The notes: generated from the sequence alone by a model not told the origin. A stretch of 64,000 nt of DNA from Pterobdella sp. o SKG-2022 (GCA_964035795.1 OZ038327.1:4501651-4565650), one strand, 5' to 3'; numbered from the stretch's first letter, positions 1 through 13,138 are shown. A program made the numbers and translations.

Positions 1-440
1 CATGTGGATTTATTTATGAATTGAAGGATAAAATTGTTGTGGTAGTTGGAAACAAAGTAGTTGAGAACTTTGAGCTGGTCGCAGTTGTTGCAAATGAAGT
101 GATCGAAGGATTTGAAAAAAATAGGTTGATGAAATTGAAAATGAAGTTGTTAAAAAATTGAAGTTATTGGAAATGATGTTGTCAAGAGTTTAAGAGGTTG
201 AAATGATGTTGTCGAAAGTGAAGAGGTTGAGAATGATGTTGTCGAAAAAGCAAAAAAGTTGAAGATGAGATTGTTGAGTTGAAGAGGTTGAACTTGAAAA
301 GGTTGAAAAAAAATATTTTTGACAAAGTTGAACAGCTTGAAAAGGTTGGATATGATGTTGGAGATATAATGGTAAAGATATATGAAGTTTTCAATGAGGA
401 TGGTGGAAAAGAGTTGGTTTGAGTTTATACGGCTCACTTT
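1..440. repeat. Degenerate GTTGAA/GATGTTGTCGAA-type repeat region
   Basis: The first ~430 bases are built from imperfect units such as GTTGAAATGATGTTGTCGAA with AG-rich linkers. The plus strand reads as a Val/Glu/Asn-rich peptide from base 6 to about 160 and then meets stops, so this could be a decayed repeat-coding exon or a simple minisatellite. I see no splice structure that makes it a gene. Confidence 0.5.
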
Positions 441-746
441 TTTATCGGGAGCAAAGGTTTCTCAGATTTAACAAATTCTAACACATCACTACGTAAGGTC
501 TTACAGTAGCTTGAATTGTATCTTCATAATACCCATTAACGCCCAAATTCTTGTTTACGTATCAATATTTTTTATTATTTCGAGACCTTAATGAAAAAAC
601 TTATCTAAAAAAAGTTTCATTCCAAATAAAAAGATTTTGCTAATGGCGGACATATTATCGACCACAAAAAAAAACTTCAAAAATATTTCAATTGGTTTTG
701 TAAAAACTAATGAAATTTGGAAAAAAAACATATTTTGCACATAAAT
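441..746. other. AT-rich stretch, nothing recognised
   Basis: AT-rich sequence between the 5' repeat and the orphan tail exon. I see no gene, RNA or mobile element here. Confidence 0.4.
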
Positions 747-923
747 TCAAACCAGTTTGTAATAATCGTCCAACTGCTTGTTATCAAACGTGAAGTCAGG
801 GGAAAAGTATACTACTTCTATATTCTTCTTTTTCTCTTGAGATCTTCTCAATGATTCTTCGTCGAAAAAGTTAAAGCTTTGATTCAAAACTTCCGATTTG
901 ACATAATTAAAAATTTTTCTTAT
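747..923 (-). CDS. Orphan terminal exon, hydrophilic C-terminal tail (58 codons plus stop)
   Basis: Reading the minus strand, an acceptor ending ATTCATCAG at 924-926 is followed by an open frame of 58 codons ending in TGA at 747-749. The peptide is charged, with a cluster of acidic and basic residues in the middle and tyrosines near the end (VVYFSPDF and DDYYKLV). Its codons are richer in G/C than the flanking DNA. It looks like the last, cytoplasmic or C-terminal exon of a minus-strand gene, and resembles the tail exons of the receptor cluster in position type only, not in sequence. The upstream exons are not resolved. The entering phase would be 0. Confidence 0.45.
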   Translation of the reverse strand: MRKIFNYVKSEVLNQSFNFFDEESLRRSQEKKKNIEVVYFSPDFTFDNKQLDDYYKLV

Positions 924-1512
924 CTGATGAATAAAGTATGTCAGGACTTGTATTGAGTTTCTGATAAGTCTTATGATAAAATACCATCTAACAAAAGTAC
1001 AATTTTTGCTAATGCAAAGTTTATATATTTAATTAAGGATTTTTATAAAATTAAACTTGAACGATGTTTTTTCAATTGAAAAATATTATTCGAAAAAACA
1101 ATAAATAATTCTTAATTTCAAAAAAATTAAATAGAAGTACGTTTGATCGGGTAGAAGGGCTTAAGAATTTTTCGGCATAGATTCTTGTGGCAGCAAAAAG
1201 GAATCGATCTATTAATTCGTTCAAACATTCTTCTTTTCTTTCAAATTCTTGTGGTTTTATTCAAAATGTATAGTTATAAGCACAAAGGTTAGTTGAACAA
1301 CGAAGCTTTTCGTAAGCTAACATAGAATACAACTACTCAATATTGAAATGTATAGTTTACATAGCATTCTTTTGAATTAATAAATGATTTACTAAAATAA
1401 TCTTATCACTATGGGTTGTTGTATACTCTTTTAAAGGAAAGATTATGTTTTGACCAAGTTATTAAAAAAATCTTTTCCACTAACAGTAAAACCGTTTTTT
1501 TTTTCCACTCAC

Positions 1513-1592
1513 TTTTAGATCTATATGGAGTGTTGACCATTTTGGTAGTCAAAGTATGGATCACTCTCCAGACTATATAGCTTGCTACCGTT
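1513..1592 (-). CDS. Candidate internal exon, minus strand
   Basis: The minus strand has a good acceptor (CCATTTTCAG) and a strong donor (AAAA then GTGAGTGG) 80 nt apart. The frame open across it enters in phase 2 and leaves in phase 1, with a peptide beginning TVASYIVWRV. A second frame is open for 23 codons with tyrosine motifs (YSLESDPYFDY) but then stops, so it would be a terminal exon instead. Both readings are possible. It does not join in phase to the tail exon at 747-923. Confidence 0.3.
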
Positions 1593-1736
1593 CTGAAAAT
1601 GGAATAAAAGTTTGAATAAAAAATTTTTTGAACGTTTTTTCAACATATGCAACACAACTACAAAAGTACCTTTTAGAATATTTTTTGGAAGGTTTTTGAG
1701 ACGAGGAAAATATTTTCGGTGGTCATAAATTTTTAT

Positions 1737-1796
1737 TCATTGATCTGGAAACACTCCAATGAAATGTCGAGCTAAGAGCCTTTGCATGTCACACGG
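1737..1796 (-). CDS. Possible short terminal exon, minus strand
   Basis: After an acceptor-like TTTGCAG at 1797-1803 the minus strand is open for 19 codons (starting PCDMQRLLAR) and then stops. The base composition is less AT-rich than its surroundings. This is too short to support strongly. Confidence 0.2.
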   Translation of the reverse strand, partial: PCDMQRLLARHFIGVFPDQ

Positions 1797-2016
1797 CTGC
1801 AAAGTAAAAATAAATCACTTTGAAATTCAAATTTTAGATGTAGATGTTGCATAAAGTTTGAAAAAAAATAACTAAACTTAGGCAGACAATCATGAATTTT
1901 GGTAATTCATAATGAAATTACGTACTATAAAAAAAAATTTAATTTTGACGAACTGTAAATTGATATTTAGTACTTGTAAATAGCAGTAGAAAGATGTAAG
2001 AATGAAAAAATAGAAC

Positions 2017-3240
<1,224 letters not shown>

Positions 3241-4037
3241 CAGGTGTTCAATGTGATTTGCTTTCCTCAATACTGATGGTGGCCAGATTTATTCAAATAA
3301 AATTATTTTTGCTTTTTTTTATATGCCATTTTTTCATTTTTCTCATTTGGAGCATTCACTTTATCAAAGTTAATTTTGACCTTTCTTGAATTATATTGTG
3401 ATTACAGACTTAATTTTTAGGCTTCACCTTCCTTCAAAATTATCTTTTTCAAAGCTATTACTTCATCAACACACTCTTATCAACTCTATACTTTTATTAT
3501 AAAATAGTTTCACACCGCTATCCTCATCCATTTCGTTTATGCTTTTTCAAACTTCATCTATATACCAAACTTTTCCATGTTTCCAGTTTCTAAATTATTC
3601 TTTTTTTTTCTAGTTTTTGTGTACCCGACTAATTTTTTTCTTAGACAAAAGATATCAATTCTTCATAGAATTGCTTATCTAGCACAACTTGAATAAATTT
3701 TTTCTATTCAAAATGAAAAATCTTTTCATTATGAAATAGGCTACGTTTTTCTAACTTCTCTAATTCTTAAATTAACCACCGATTCACAATCTCTGCTAGA
3801 ATCTATTTTTTCTCTAAAGTACAGTGAATATTGCAATGCTTCAACATAATCAAACTAATATTTTACAAGTTGTGTGGTTAGGTGTAATTTATATTGACAC
3901 TCCGAAATAACATGGAGTGCTTAGATCCTTTCGGAGACACTTGGAATTTCAGCAAGCCTAGGATAGATCTAGGAATTGTATTTTTAACACATTAGTGAGT
4001 TAGCTATCACTGCTTATTAGAATCTTCACATGAATTG
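3241..4037. other. AT-rich intergenic stretch, no gene seen
   Basis: No convincing gene. On the minus strand, the segment around 3876-3957 follows an acceptor-like ATCCTAG and is open for about 25 codons (starting LLKFQVSPKG) before a stop, but there is nothing to join it to. Confidence 0.3.
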
Positions 4038-4210
4038 TAATGTAATGCGGTATTTATAAAGCACTTTTCCTTATAGATCAAAGCGCTTGCTACAGATTTA
4101 ATGTAGCGAAAACACACTGTGGAACAGGTGGTAATTGTCGTCCCACGCGGGATCGAACCCGGTAACTTTAGATAATTAGTCTAATGCTCAACCATTGAGC
4201 TATAGGGGCC
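4038..4210 (-). repeat. tRNA-derived SINE, full-length copy
   Basis: Near-complete copy in minus orientation. The tRNA-like head reads GGCCCCTATAGCTCAATGG (A box) to GGGTTCGATCCCGCGTGGG (B box). It is followed by a body with CACTGTG and TAAATC and a tail with AAGTGC...CGCATTACATTACA. The anticodon stem TTAGA/TCTAA flanks the loop CTAATTA, giving anticodon AAT (Ile). This copy and those at 19236, 28077 and 31099 are the clearest. Confidence 0.9.
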
Positions 4211-4885
4211 GAATTCATTTTTCATTCATGCATTTCCTCTTATCAGTGTTTTTTAAAGGAAAATTTTCAAGCCTGCTCATTCAAAAGAAGATTGCTTTTT
4301 GAAAAAGTTACTCTAAAATCTCACATTGTATCATTTAAAAAAAAGATCGATAAATGAGTTTTTATTACAAACTGAGACAGATTTATTAGAAAGATATGAA
4401 GAATACTAAAAACTCTAAGAATCAGAAAGTCCAACTAAAACATCAAGGTTATTAATCAAAAGAAAATGCTCAACGGTATCAAAAACAAATGAGAAGTCGA
4501 AAGAGAGAAAAAAAAAAGTTATTCCAAATTCTGAGAAAATCATAAAATCATTGTAAATTTCAGGAGAATGAGATTTTGAAAGGAAGGCTAAAGAAGAAAA
4601 GGAATCGAAAGTAGATTTTTGCTAAGATAAAATTTGAGGTGGGTAAAAACAACTTTTTTCTAGAAATAAAAGAAAGATTGACTATAGACCAATAATTTGG
4701 TATGGCAGACAAATCCATAAATATAAGAAAGAAATATTCTTAATTGCAATGACCTAAGTGTCAGGTTTTGAATACTTATAGAAATATAGAATCGAATAAA
4801 CCATCATGTTGCTTTTAGTATAATCATCATTGGCTAAATGAAATGCAAACTGTGTATGTAAAAATAAATTTTGAAAGCATAATAC
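4211..4885. other. AT-rich stretch, nothing recognised
   Basis: AT-rich sequence with only short chance frames. No gene or element seen. Confidence 0.4.
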
Positions 4886-4965
4886 TTTTGCAAGTTCCTG
4901 TTCCAGCCTCCACATGTCCTTGACAATTTTTTCTTCATCTTTACTCAATTTTCTCAGATCTACAT
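4886..4965 (-). CDS. Candidate internal exon encoding an amphipathic helix
   Basis: The minus strand is open across an acidic/basic helical peptide (LSKDEEKIVKDMWRLEQEL) that ends at a GTATTA donor in phase 0. Two acceptors are possible: TATAAAG (entering phase 1) or ATCTGAG (entering phase 2, exon starting at about 4950). The latter would join in phase to the exon at 5525-5652 if that exon uses the GTAATT donor. The peptide looks real because heptad-like charge patterning and GC-richer codons stand out from the background. The function is unknown. Confidence 0.35.
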
Positions 4966-5524
4966 CTTTATAAAGTGATAAAATTTTTTAAAATATTTTT
5001 CCCACCATCCTTATGAAGCTTAATGTAGGGTACCCCCAAGGTATTTCTGGACAGCCCTGTTTTGTTAGTCAAAAATACATGAGCTAAATCTAGATTTGCT
5101 TTTTATTTTTAAACTAAACTAATTAGAAAACTTCAGCTAACTTCAAATGAAATAACATTCTAATGTTTCAATTAGCTTTTTTAATGAAAATTATTCTTTT
5201 TTGATGGATGAAAAATGAATAAACAAAAACAAAGAGAATCATCAAAACAGCAGTTATTTCAAATCCATTCAATATGCCAAAGTAACTAAAACATCGAAAA
5301 GCCTAGTCTGATACTTGAAAGCTTTTTCCATGAAATCTTCAAAACTCCAAACTATAGTAAAGTTTACTTGATAATCCCAATCTTTATTACAACGGTAAAG
5401 AGGCCTGTGTTTAAACTCTTATTATCTGGTCGAAATATGGAAATTTCCTTAAACATCGTAGAAAATTCAAAAGTATTATAAAATTTAAATTAGATCAATT
5501 TTTGAACTTTTGAGCTTTTCAAAA

Positions 5525-5652
5525 TTACAAAACTTGTAACAAAGGTCTTTCATCATGCCAGGCGCCATACATGCACGCTTGGTAGTAGTTGCGGATCAAT
5601 TTCACTGCGTTGGGATCGTTCCTCTTGTTCTTCCCCATCAGCTTCAAATCAG
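5525..5652 (-). CDS. Candidate coding exon, minus strand (unknown protein)
   Basis: The minus strand is open from about 5652 to a stop at 5525-5527, with a peptide including MGKNKRNDPNAVKLIRNYY then QACMYGAWHDERPLLQ. Its codon use (AAC, AAG, CCC, GTG, TAC) is markedly GC-richer than neighbouring DNA, which argues for a real or recently lost coding sequence. It could be a terminal exon, or an internal exon ending at a GTTTTG or GTAATT donor just before the stop. The acceptor (GATTTGAAG) is weak, and the in-frame ATG at about 5640 could instead be a start. I do not recognise the family. Confidence 0.4.
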
Positions 5653-6723
5653 GTTTTGTTTTGTTTTAGAAACTCATAATAAAATTTTTTTTTTTAATTT
5701 TTGCTCAAGTAAAACATTTTTTTTAAATTGTTTTACTTTATTTTCAATGAACATACATTTCTTTAGTTGTTTAGGTTAAAAATTGAACTGTATGACCTCG
5801 TTTTTGAGCTTGAACTGTATGTCTACTTCTGTCACGTTCATAATTTTTCAAATGCTTTTATGCCCAAAATTAAGAAAAACTTTTATAAAGTTACCGCGAG
5901 CATATTGGTAAAAACCTTCACAAGGATCCGCCTAAATGTTTTTATACTTTTATGAAAATAACAAATAACTACATGTAAAATAACGAATGATAGTCACTGA
6001 AAAGTTAGCTATTTTCTTCATTAGTTTTTCGTTCAGCTGAACACTTTCTGAAAGTTTTGAACCTGCAACACATATAACATATTGTATCAATTATATTCTG
6101 TCTTTCTAGAAATTTGCGTGTTTCCAAAACTATTTATAATTGTACTTCATACTGAAAACTTAAAAGCTTTCAAAATAAAATCTAAAATAATATTGTAACA
6201 TACGATCGAAAATTATCAAACATTTTTCTAGGAAAATTTAATTTGCAATGAATTGTGGGCAAAAGTGACTTGAAGCACCTGAAAATGAGAGGATGAGAGA
6301 ACAGTGAGAACCACAAAAATGACGGAGGTGCGACTAAACACAACCATGACTCTTCTTCAGAGTATCTTTTTGATAACTCAAGTCTGTATTTATCGTTTTT
6401 AAACCTTAATTATACGTTTGAAAATATCAATGCTTTTCCTTCTAAGATTTTCAACCGAGCTAGTAGAATTTACAAGTTTAATTCCATCTGCTTTTATAGA
6501 CGCGCATTCATCAATGGATTTTTTTTTTAAATTTTCGATTAAATAGAATCATCTTGAATATTCATAAAGACCCTTAGTTATTCGTAGAAATAATTATTGA
6601 TTTATATCGACTCAACAAATAATTTGCTTCATGATTTTTCAGACTTAACTTAAATATATTTCAAAATTCTACATTGTGAACAATGAGTTCAAAACTCTTT
6701 TAAAGAATTATTTAGAGTTTAAA
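5653..6723. other. AT-rich stretch, nothing recognised
   Basis: Only short AT-driven open frames. I see no splice-supported exon and no repeat that I recognise. Confidence 0.4.
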
Positions 6724-6895
6724 AATGTAATGCGGTATTTGTAAAGTGCTTTTCCTTATAGATCAAAACGTTGCTACAAATTTAATGTAGCGAAAACACA
6801 CTGTGGAAGAGGTTCTAATTGACGACCCACGCGGAATGGAACCTGGTAATTTTAGATAATTAGTCTAATGCTCTAACTTTAGAGCTATGCGTGCC
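6724..6895 (-). repeat. tRNA-derived SINE, diverged full-length copy
   Basis: Same family as 4038-4210: AATGTAATGCGG tail, CACTGTGGAA body and a tRNA-like head with a mutated B box (CGGAATGGAACC) and A box. Confidence 0.85.
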
Positions 6896-7109
6896 AAGTG
6901 AAAATAGAAAAGTCTTTAGGTTGATTTTTTCTGAGTATTGCATACAAGAACTGATAACCACTTTGTTTTTTAATGCAATGTAGGATTTTTTAGAGACATC
7001 GTACGCTCTTTTGTAAACTTGAATTTCGTACAGTGAAAACTTCGGATTATGAAAATGAGCACGTAGAGAAAATTTTTTTTAAACTAAACTTTTCAACTAG
7101 TAATTCATG

Positions 7110-7222
7110 AGTGTGATAAAACGCTTATCCATTTAGTTCAAATAGCTTGCTACAACTGTAATGTAACAAAATAACAGTGCCAATCGTTGGCCTAACACGG
7201 GATCGAACCCACTGATTTTAAT
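7110..7222 (-). repeat. tRNA-derived SINE, old fragment
   Basis: Diverged copy retaining AGCTTGCTACAA...AATGTAACAAAA and a B-box-like CGGGATCGAACCCA. The tail end is degraded. Confidence 0.6.
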
Positions 7223-8227
7223 ATATTATTTTGATATTGTATGAGTTTAGTCAAGTAGATAGCTGCCGTTCATATTTGAAGTTGTATATATGGTACTTTT
7301 TTCAATCAATCTCATCGACCCAAATTGAAAAAATTATCTGGAATTGCATGAAATCAATTGAATTTTCATCAGAATCCGAAATTATTCTTTGAAATCATTA
7401 TTGAGTAATATCAAAATTAATTAAAATATTAGTTAGAGAAAAGTGAAAGTCACATGTTAAAACTGATATAATGCAACAATTATTTTGAAGAATAATTTCA
7501 AATTCAGCTTTAACATGTATAAGCTATAGAAAAAATGACTGGCTGGTCACTGATCTTAGTGGATCGCTTCCAGAATCGTTTTGAGGTAAACTCTTTGTGA
7601 CTCAAAAAGTGGTTAAATAAACTTATCAACATTGATTGAAAATATTCATTCTTTCTAGTCTCAACAAAGATTTTAAACAGTTTTAATTTCACAAAAAAGT
7701 CAAGAAATTTAGTCTATTACCACTGACCAATGTGGAAGAATATAAGTTATTGAAATATATAGTTTTTCGAGCAAAACTTTCATGTCTAGACATATAAACC
7801 ACCATTAACATGAAAAATTGCTTGCAGGACCATATAAAGGCGAGTTTTTGATGACAGAATAAAGCAGATGTCACTAGATGGTAAAACGGTGATGACGTGT
7901 ATGAGTTTGATTGCCTGGCATTTCGCCAAAAAAATTATACATTTTAAATTTTTATTCAATTTTTTAAATGCGAGTTTTTGAAATAGTTTTTCTAAAACTC
8001 GAAAAAATGAAAAAACTTCACCAACACTGTATCAAGACAAATGTTTTACTCATTTACAAAGACCCAGACAGAATTTAAATTGTTCTAAAGAAGCATGACG
8101 TTTTTTAGTTTACTAACCACCAATTCTATAAAATATAAGTTATCAAAATGTTAGTTAATGGTAATTTTAAACACGAGTATCAAGCATATATATACAAACC
8201 ACTTCTAACATAAAAAATTTGTGAAAT
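7223..8227. other. AT-rich stretch, no gene seen
   Basis: A few short frames with no splice support. Nothing recognised. Confidence 0.4.
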
Positions 8228-8760
8228 TTGACACTGCCGTTGCTCTGATCATCTCTTCAGTTCTTTCAAGGATTGATTACTGTAACTCTCTTTTTTGTTG
8301 ACTCCCGAACTGTCTTATTTCTAAGTTGCAATCTTTCCAAAATCGTGCTGCTAAAACCGTTCTTCAAGCCGACTACTATTCTTCATCTCGCACTTGTCTC
8401 GATCGCCTTCATTGGCTGCCGGTCGTACTAAGAGCCCAGTTCAAGTTGCTATGGCTCACCGCTAACATCTTATATTTTAATCAGCCGGCTTATTTATATG
8501 ACCGTCTTTCCATTAGACAGACTCTTGAGTCTCTCAGGTCTTCGAGCTCTGGTTTATGGCTGCATCAGCCTGTCTCTTCTAACTCTTTTTTATATCGCTC
8601 CTTCTCGCATATCGCCCCTCACTTATGGAACTCTCTTCCACTTAATCTCCGTCTTTCACCTTCTCTTAAAGTTTTTCGCAAGCGTTTAAAGACGCATCTT
8701 TATAACCAAATTATAATAATAAAAATCATGTACTCCAAGTTTTATGGGTAAATAAATATT
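8228..8760 (+). mobile_element. 5'-truncated non-LTR retrotransposon, reverse transcriptase C-terminal part
   Basis: The plus strand encodes the end of a non-LTR reverse transcriptase. A frame with a stop (SRIDYCNSLF then TGA) leads into an open stretch containing NRAAKTVLQ, LDRLHWLPV, SLRSSSSGL and HLWNSLPLNLR, ending FRKRLKTHLYN. These are hallmarks of the thumb/C-terminal region of CR1/L2/Rex1-type elements. Only about the last 150 codons remain, the usual result of incomplete target-primed reverse transcription. It is inactive. Confidence 0.85.
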
Positions 8761-9031
8761 TTTTTGAATCAAAATTGAAATTTTCACTACTTTTTTCGAA
8801 AAAGTTTGCGCAGACACTTTTTCCAGGTTTGAAGTTGAAGGCTTTGGCGCATTCTTGGCTATTTTATAAAGCTCCTTCAATTCTGAAAAAAATGATTCAT
8901 TCATTGCAATTGTTTCAAAACTGAATAGGAACGTGTGGTTAGGAAAAGTATAAGAAGCATTCCAGGAATGGAAAGATACAGACGTGTGCCTTACCTCTAA
9001 GAGTCAAATCTTCAATTCTGCGGTAAACCAT
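8761..9031 (-). CDS. Candidate two-exon gene start, minus strand (unknown protein)
   Basis: Two minus-strand exons join in phase 1. Exon 1 (8995-9031) starts at an ATG, reads MVYRRIEDLTLR and ends at a strong donor (GAG then GTAAGG). Exon 2 starts at 8882 after TTTTTTTCAG and continues ELKELYKIAKNAPKPST, then KVSAQTFSKK, where a GTAGTG donor in phase 0 is available at about 8790. Beyond that the frame runs into the LINE fragment. The predicted product is a hydrophilic helical protein with no signal peptide. It could be the 5' end of a gene that continues with the exons at 5525-5652 and 4886-4965, which is unproven. Confidence 0.4.
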
Positions 9032-10890
9032 TACAGTTTTGTAAAGCCGAGTCAGACGTGAACAAGTAAAGTTATACAGAGTTCAAGTTTTCAAAAACAC
9101 TTGTAAGAAAAATCTTGAGTTTCTAATAGTCAGAAAGCCAAGAAGCAAATGAAAAGATGTAGAAGATGCCATGTAAAAGATGAGTAAAACGTTAAAAAAA
9201 CTGTACTTGTGCAAGACCGTGAAGCTTGAAAATTTGACGATTTATTTTCTTCGCGAGATCTCAGAACTGAATAGCTAAGTACATAATAAGGTTACCATTG
9301 TAATAAAAATTTTAAAGGATGATTTTTTAGAATATGTAATTGCTTGTTACTATACTATTTTTTTATTCAAAAACTATTCCATTTGAAAACGATATTTTTT
9401 TTTAGAAACATCGTATGTTTTTTTGTAAACTTGAATTTTACAAGTAAAACTTCAAATTATAAAAATTTGAGAGAATTTTTTTTGAGCTAAAATTTTCGGC
9501 AAGTAAAAACTTGTCATAATTTAAGAGCAAAGTTGTAGAGAAGAGTAGAGAATTTAAAGAAAAAAAAAACGTAGACGTGAAAAGGGCTTTGAAGGTTGAA
9601 ATGAAAAGAAAGTAAAAAAATTTTAAATTGAAATAGTATTGTGACAACGAAAAAACCAGAAAAAAAAAGTGAAGAATGAAATATTCTTAAAAAGTAGAGA
9701 AAGTCTAAGATCCTGGACTAGTAAGCTTGGAAAAAAATATAAATTTGGTAGATAGGAAGAAGGATCAAAATTAAATTAGGCAACAATTATGCAAGGTTAG
9801 TTTGGGTGTGAGGTATATACATTAGCGTTGAATTTTTTTAAATTTGAGCTTTCTGTGTGCGTTATAATTTTGGTTAATCAGTATTTACTTATTATCGTTA
9901 GTGTTAAAAGTTCCGATTAATAAAGTGTTTTTTGTCTTGATAAGTTTATTTGTTGAGTTGAAAACCCAGAAACGAAATATACAACAGATATGGATGAAGC
10001 AAACATAATTTTTTATTGGTTTCTTGGTAGCCGTTTGGCATGAATAAAAACTCTCGGCTTTTTCTTCAATATTTTTGTTGATTCCTTGCTAATATGCAGT
10101 TTCTAATGCTCGCATTTTCATTTTCGATTTTTCAGGGTGCCTCTGATGTAACAATTTCAAAACCAAATTTTTCAATTCTTTTGGAAAACTGCCCGCGTGC
10201 CCATAAATAATGTTTCACTTTGTATTGATAGTTCTTTAATCGAACTTCAAAATTTATTTATGGTATAATGTGGACCCGATTTGGACATATTCAGCTTTTT
10301 AGAGATTTTATAACGTTTTTTAGTTTTATTTCACTTTTTGTTTTTGTTGATATTGATTTCGCATAAGCATCCACTTGAAATTCCTATTATGAAATTTTCT
10401 AATCGCACAAGTTGAAGCTGAAGCTTTCTTTTTGAATTTATTTTAGTTTTTTTCAGATTAAGTGAGAACTCTTTCAGCATGTGCTCTTTTTTTTCACTTC
10501 CATCTCCAAATCTATGTAGAACTACTTTACCAATACCATATTTATGTGCATTAGCTGCAATGATTATTTTCTCTTTTGGATTATGATGCTTTAAAAGTAA
10601 ATTAGATTGTGAATTTTTTCAAATTGTCAAAGCATTTTTGATGTACTTCTTTTCACGCGAAATCATTTTGATTTTTTTATTTATCTAATGGTTATCTCAT
10701 TGATCTGGCATCGTGTATAAAGATTAAAGACTAGATGATATTTCTAAAAATTCTATACAATCTGAAAGTTTTTGATTCAAAGCCAACATCAGCTCATTTG
10801 ATACTTCATCAAGTCATTCTGAAAATTTCTATTGATATATAAGATTTAAAGAACGAACAGTTTCAAACATCATGTGAGCATAAATAGGGC
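9032..10890. other. AT-rich stretch, no gene seen
   Basis: Long T/A-rich sequence with only short open frames. I can support no gene, RNA or element here. Confidence 0.4.
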
Positions 10891-11482
10891 TTAATCAAGG
10901 TGTCTAGGGTTGATATCTCGTTCAAGGAGATAGTTAAACTGTTTCCTTGCTACCCTGCTCAGCTTTTCAATGAACTCCGTAGGTTCTTGACTCACAAAGG
11001 GAGGAAGAGATTTTCCAGCTTTGACAGCTTTTAACAATTTGTTGAATTTAGTGGCTCTTCGTGCTTCAGGAAGAGACTTCAAGTCATTTTTCTGTATTGT
11101 TTCAAGAGTTTTTTGGCTTATTTTTTCCAAATTATGAGCAATAACTTTCCACCAAAACAAAATATTTCAACATACTCTTATCACTCTAGAAGACAATTTT
11201 CACGACTGCAAAATAAATTTTTGTACAAATCACAAAATAATAGTTACTCACTAATATTTCGTCTTGTGCTTTCATACCTTCAAGGTCGTCATTCATGATC
11301 TCAACAGAAGTGAAAACTCCATTTTCTGTTCTTTCCTCTTTGTACGAGTAGAGAGTAATGATCCATTTAACCTTAGAGCATGGGTTTGAATCTATACAAG
11401 TCTCTTCCTCTATTTGTTCTTCATATTCTCCTGAAGCCAGGGCTCAAAAGAGCAGAAGAAGAGCTACTTTGGAAGTTTTCAT
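10891..11482 (-). pseudogene. Small secreted-protein gene, signal peptide interrupted by TGA
   Basis: Two minus-strand exons. Exon 1 (11278-11482) starts at an ATG with a typical signal peptide (MKTSKVALLLLF) but has TGA at codon 13 (11444-11446). It then reads on without interruption through ALASGEYEEQIEEETC, an acidic segment with two cysteines, to a GTATGA donor in phase 1. Exon 2 (10891-11144) enters in phase 1 and encodes a basic, helical segment (KTLETIQKNDLKSLPEARR then RVARKQFNYLLERD), ending in TAA at 10891-10893. Together they give 153 codons. The single defect is the TGA, where one base change would restore sense, so this may be a recent pseudogene, a null allele or an assembly error. 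The acceptor of exon 2 (GGTGGAAAG) is weak. The protein family is not recognised. Confidence 0.55.
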
Positions 11483-12145
11483 TTTTAGCATTTGAGATTG
11501 ATTTCCACGCTTTTTACAGCATCATTTAACGTGAATTTTAGTTTTTATTGCCATGATGTTTGATAGTTAAAACGTTTTTTAGAGAATGTGATTAACTAAT
11601 ATAGAAAAAGTCTAAATTTTGATTCAAAGTTTGTTCGTGACTAGATCCAAGTAAAAATACATCATTCATTGTATATTTTAGCAAAACAGTGCAGTTGATT
11701 AAAAATTTTAAGTAAATATAAGAATGATTTAATGATTAAAAAATGCTAATATTAAAAATATGAATTTTTTAAAGTTATCGCTATGGACTTTGGATGATGG
11801 TGAAAGTTCCATAGGATATTTCGATTGTACAGTATAAAGTCAGTGGACATCTTTAAATTTCAACCTAAAGATGAAATTAAGCTACTAAAAGTTATTTAAA
11901 TAATTTCAAATTTATATATGTTATTAAAAGTCATGTATTAAACAATTTTCAATTTCAAAAGGTTTGAAAATTTTAGAGGATGAATAGTAAAGCGATAAAA
12001 ACCATAAAATTGAGATTTATGTAATTGGGGAGTCGTCATCTTTTAATCTTATTTACTCTAAATGTTTTAACGATGAGCTGTAAAATAATATACCATTTGA
12101 AAAGTATATAAATACATCAATTGATAGTTTTGAAAAATTTTGATA
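11483..12145. other. AT-rich stretch, nothing recognised
   Basis: AT-rich sequence between the small secreted-protein gene and the Tc1/mariner remnant. No gene seen. Confidence 0.4.
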
Positions 12146-13138
12146 ATGTCTAAAAGACTTTTCTATACAACTGAACGAAGAGCGAAGATTGTTGCCTTAA
12201 GGCTACCATCCGTGAAATTGCAGATAAGATGGAAGTGAGTAAGTCAGAAGTTGATAAATTCTTTGAAAGTTTTGAAACAAAAGGCGATTTGGCTCAAAAG
12301 TCACGTACGGGTCGTCCAAGAGTAAAAAAAGAGTGAGAAAATCGACATCTGAAGCAACTGAGTCTATAAAATCGGTTTTCTATTTCCAGTTAGCTGCAAA
12401 AAAATATTGAAAATATTACGTCTTTTCTCCCTTCTGTCTCCACAATAGATAAGCATTCAAATGAAGTCGGTTTAAAATGCTATAGGCCAAAGAGAAAGCC
12501 TTTAATAACACAAGCTCAAAAAGTTAAAAGGCTTAAATGGGCAAATGATGACCAATTTGACTTTTGAAAACTGGAAATCATGGTCGGATGAATGTTCCAT
12601 CAACTTTCTTATACCCTCCATGAACATAATGATAAGAAAAAGAAAAGAGGCAGAGCTTGAGCCAGCTTCTATAATTCCGACAGTGAAACATGGTGGAGGC
12701 TTAGTAATGGTATGGGAATGCATGGCGTCAGCAGGAGTCGGTAGTTTGGTAGTTATCGAAGGAAGTTTAAATTCTTTGAAATATATTGATATACTTAACA
12801 ATAATTTACAGAAACCAAGTCATAATATATTTGGAAAAGATCATAAATTCATTCTACAGCAAGATAATGCTCTTTGCCATAAATCTGCAGCAACCAGGAA
12901 GTACCGTGAAGACGCTGAAATTGATGTGATGGAGTGGCCCCCACAGTCCCCCGACATGAACTTTATAGAACATGTATGGGGGATCTTAAAAAACGTCATT
13001 TCAATGAGAAATCCATTTATTAGAAGAATGGAAAAAAATCACTTCTCTCCAATGCCAGCGACTTGTAGACAGCACGCCTGCGCGAATTGGATGTTTGATA
13101 AAGGCAAAAGAACTCTACAAAAAATATTAATTAAATAA
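12146..13138 (+). mobile_element. Tc1/mariner-type transposase, decayed
   Basis: A plus-strand transposase remnant broken by frameshifts and stops. The N-terminal part has a helix-turn-helix-like stretch and GRPRVKKE, followed by a stop. The C-terminal two thirds is open from 12545 and contains the catalytic landmarks: WSDE (first Asp), IIPTVKHGGG, VMVWECMASAGVGSL, LQQDNALCHK (second Asp) and EWPPQSPDMNFIEHVWG (Glu of the DD34E triad). The catalytic residues survive, but the N-terminal frame is lost. I could not define terminal inverted repeats or TA duplications by eye. Confidence 0.9.

Noticed and set aside
4100..4210. Functional tRNA-Ile genes
   Set aside because: All tRNA-like segments carry the SINE body and tail, differ at box positions, and have poor acceptor-stem pairing, so they are SINE heads rather than tRNA genes.
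12146..13138. Active Tc1/mariner transposon
   Set aside because: The N-terminal half has stops and frameshifts, and no clear inverted termini could be seen.
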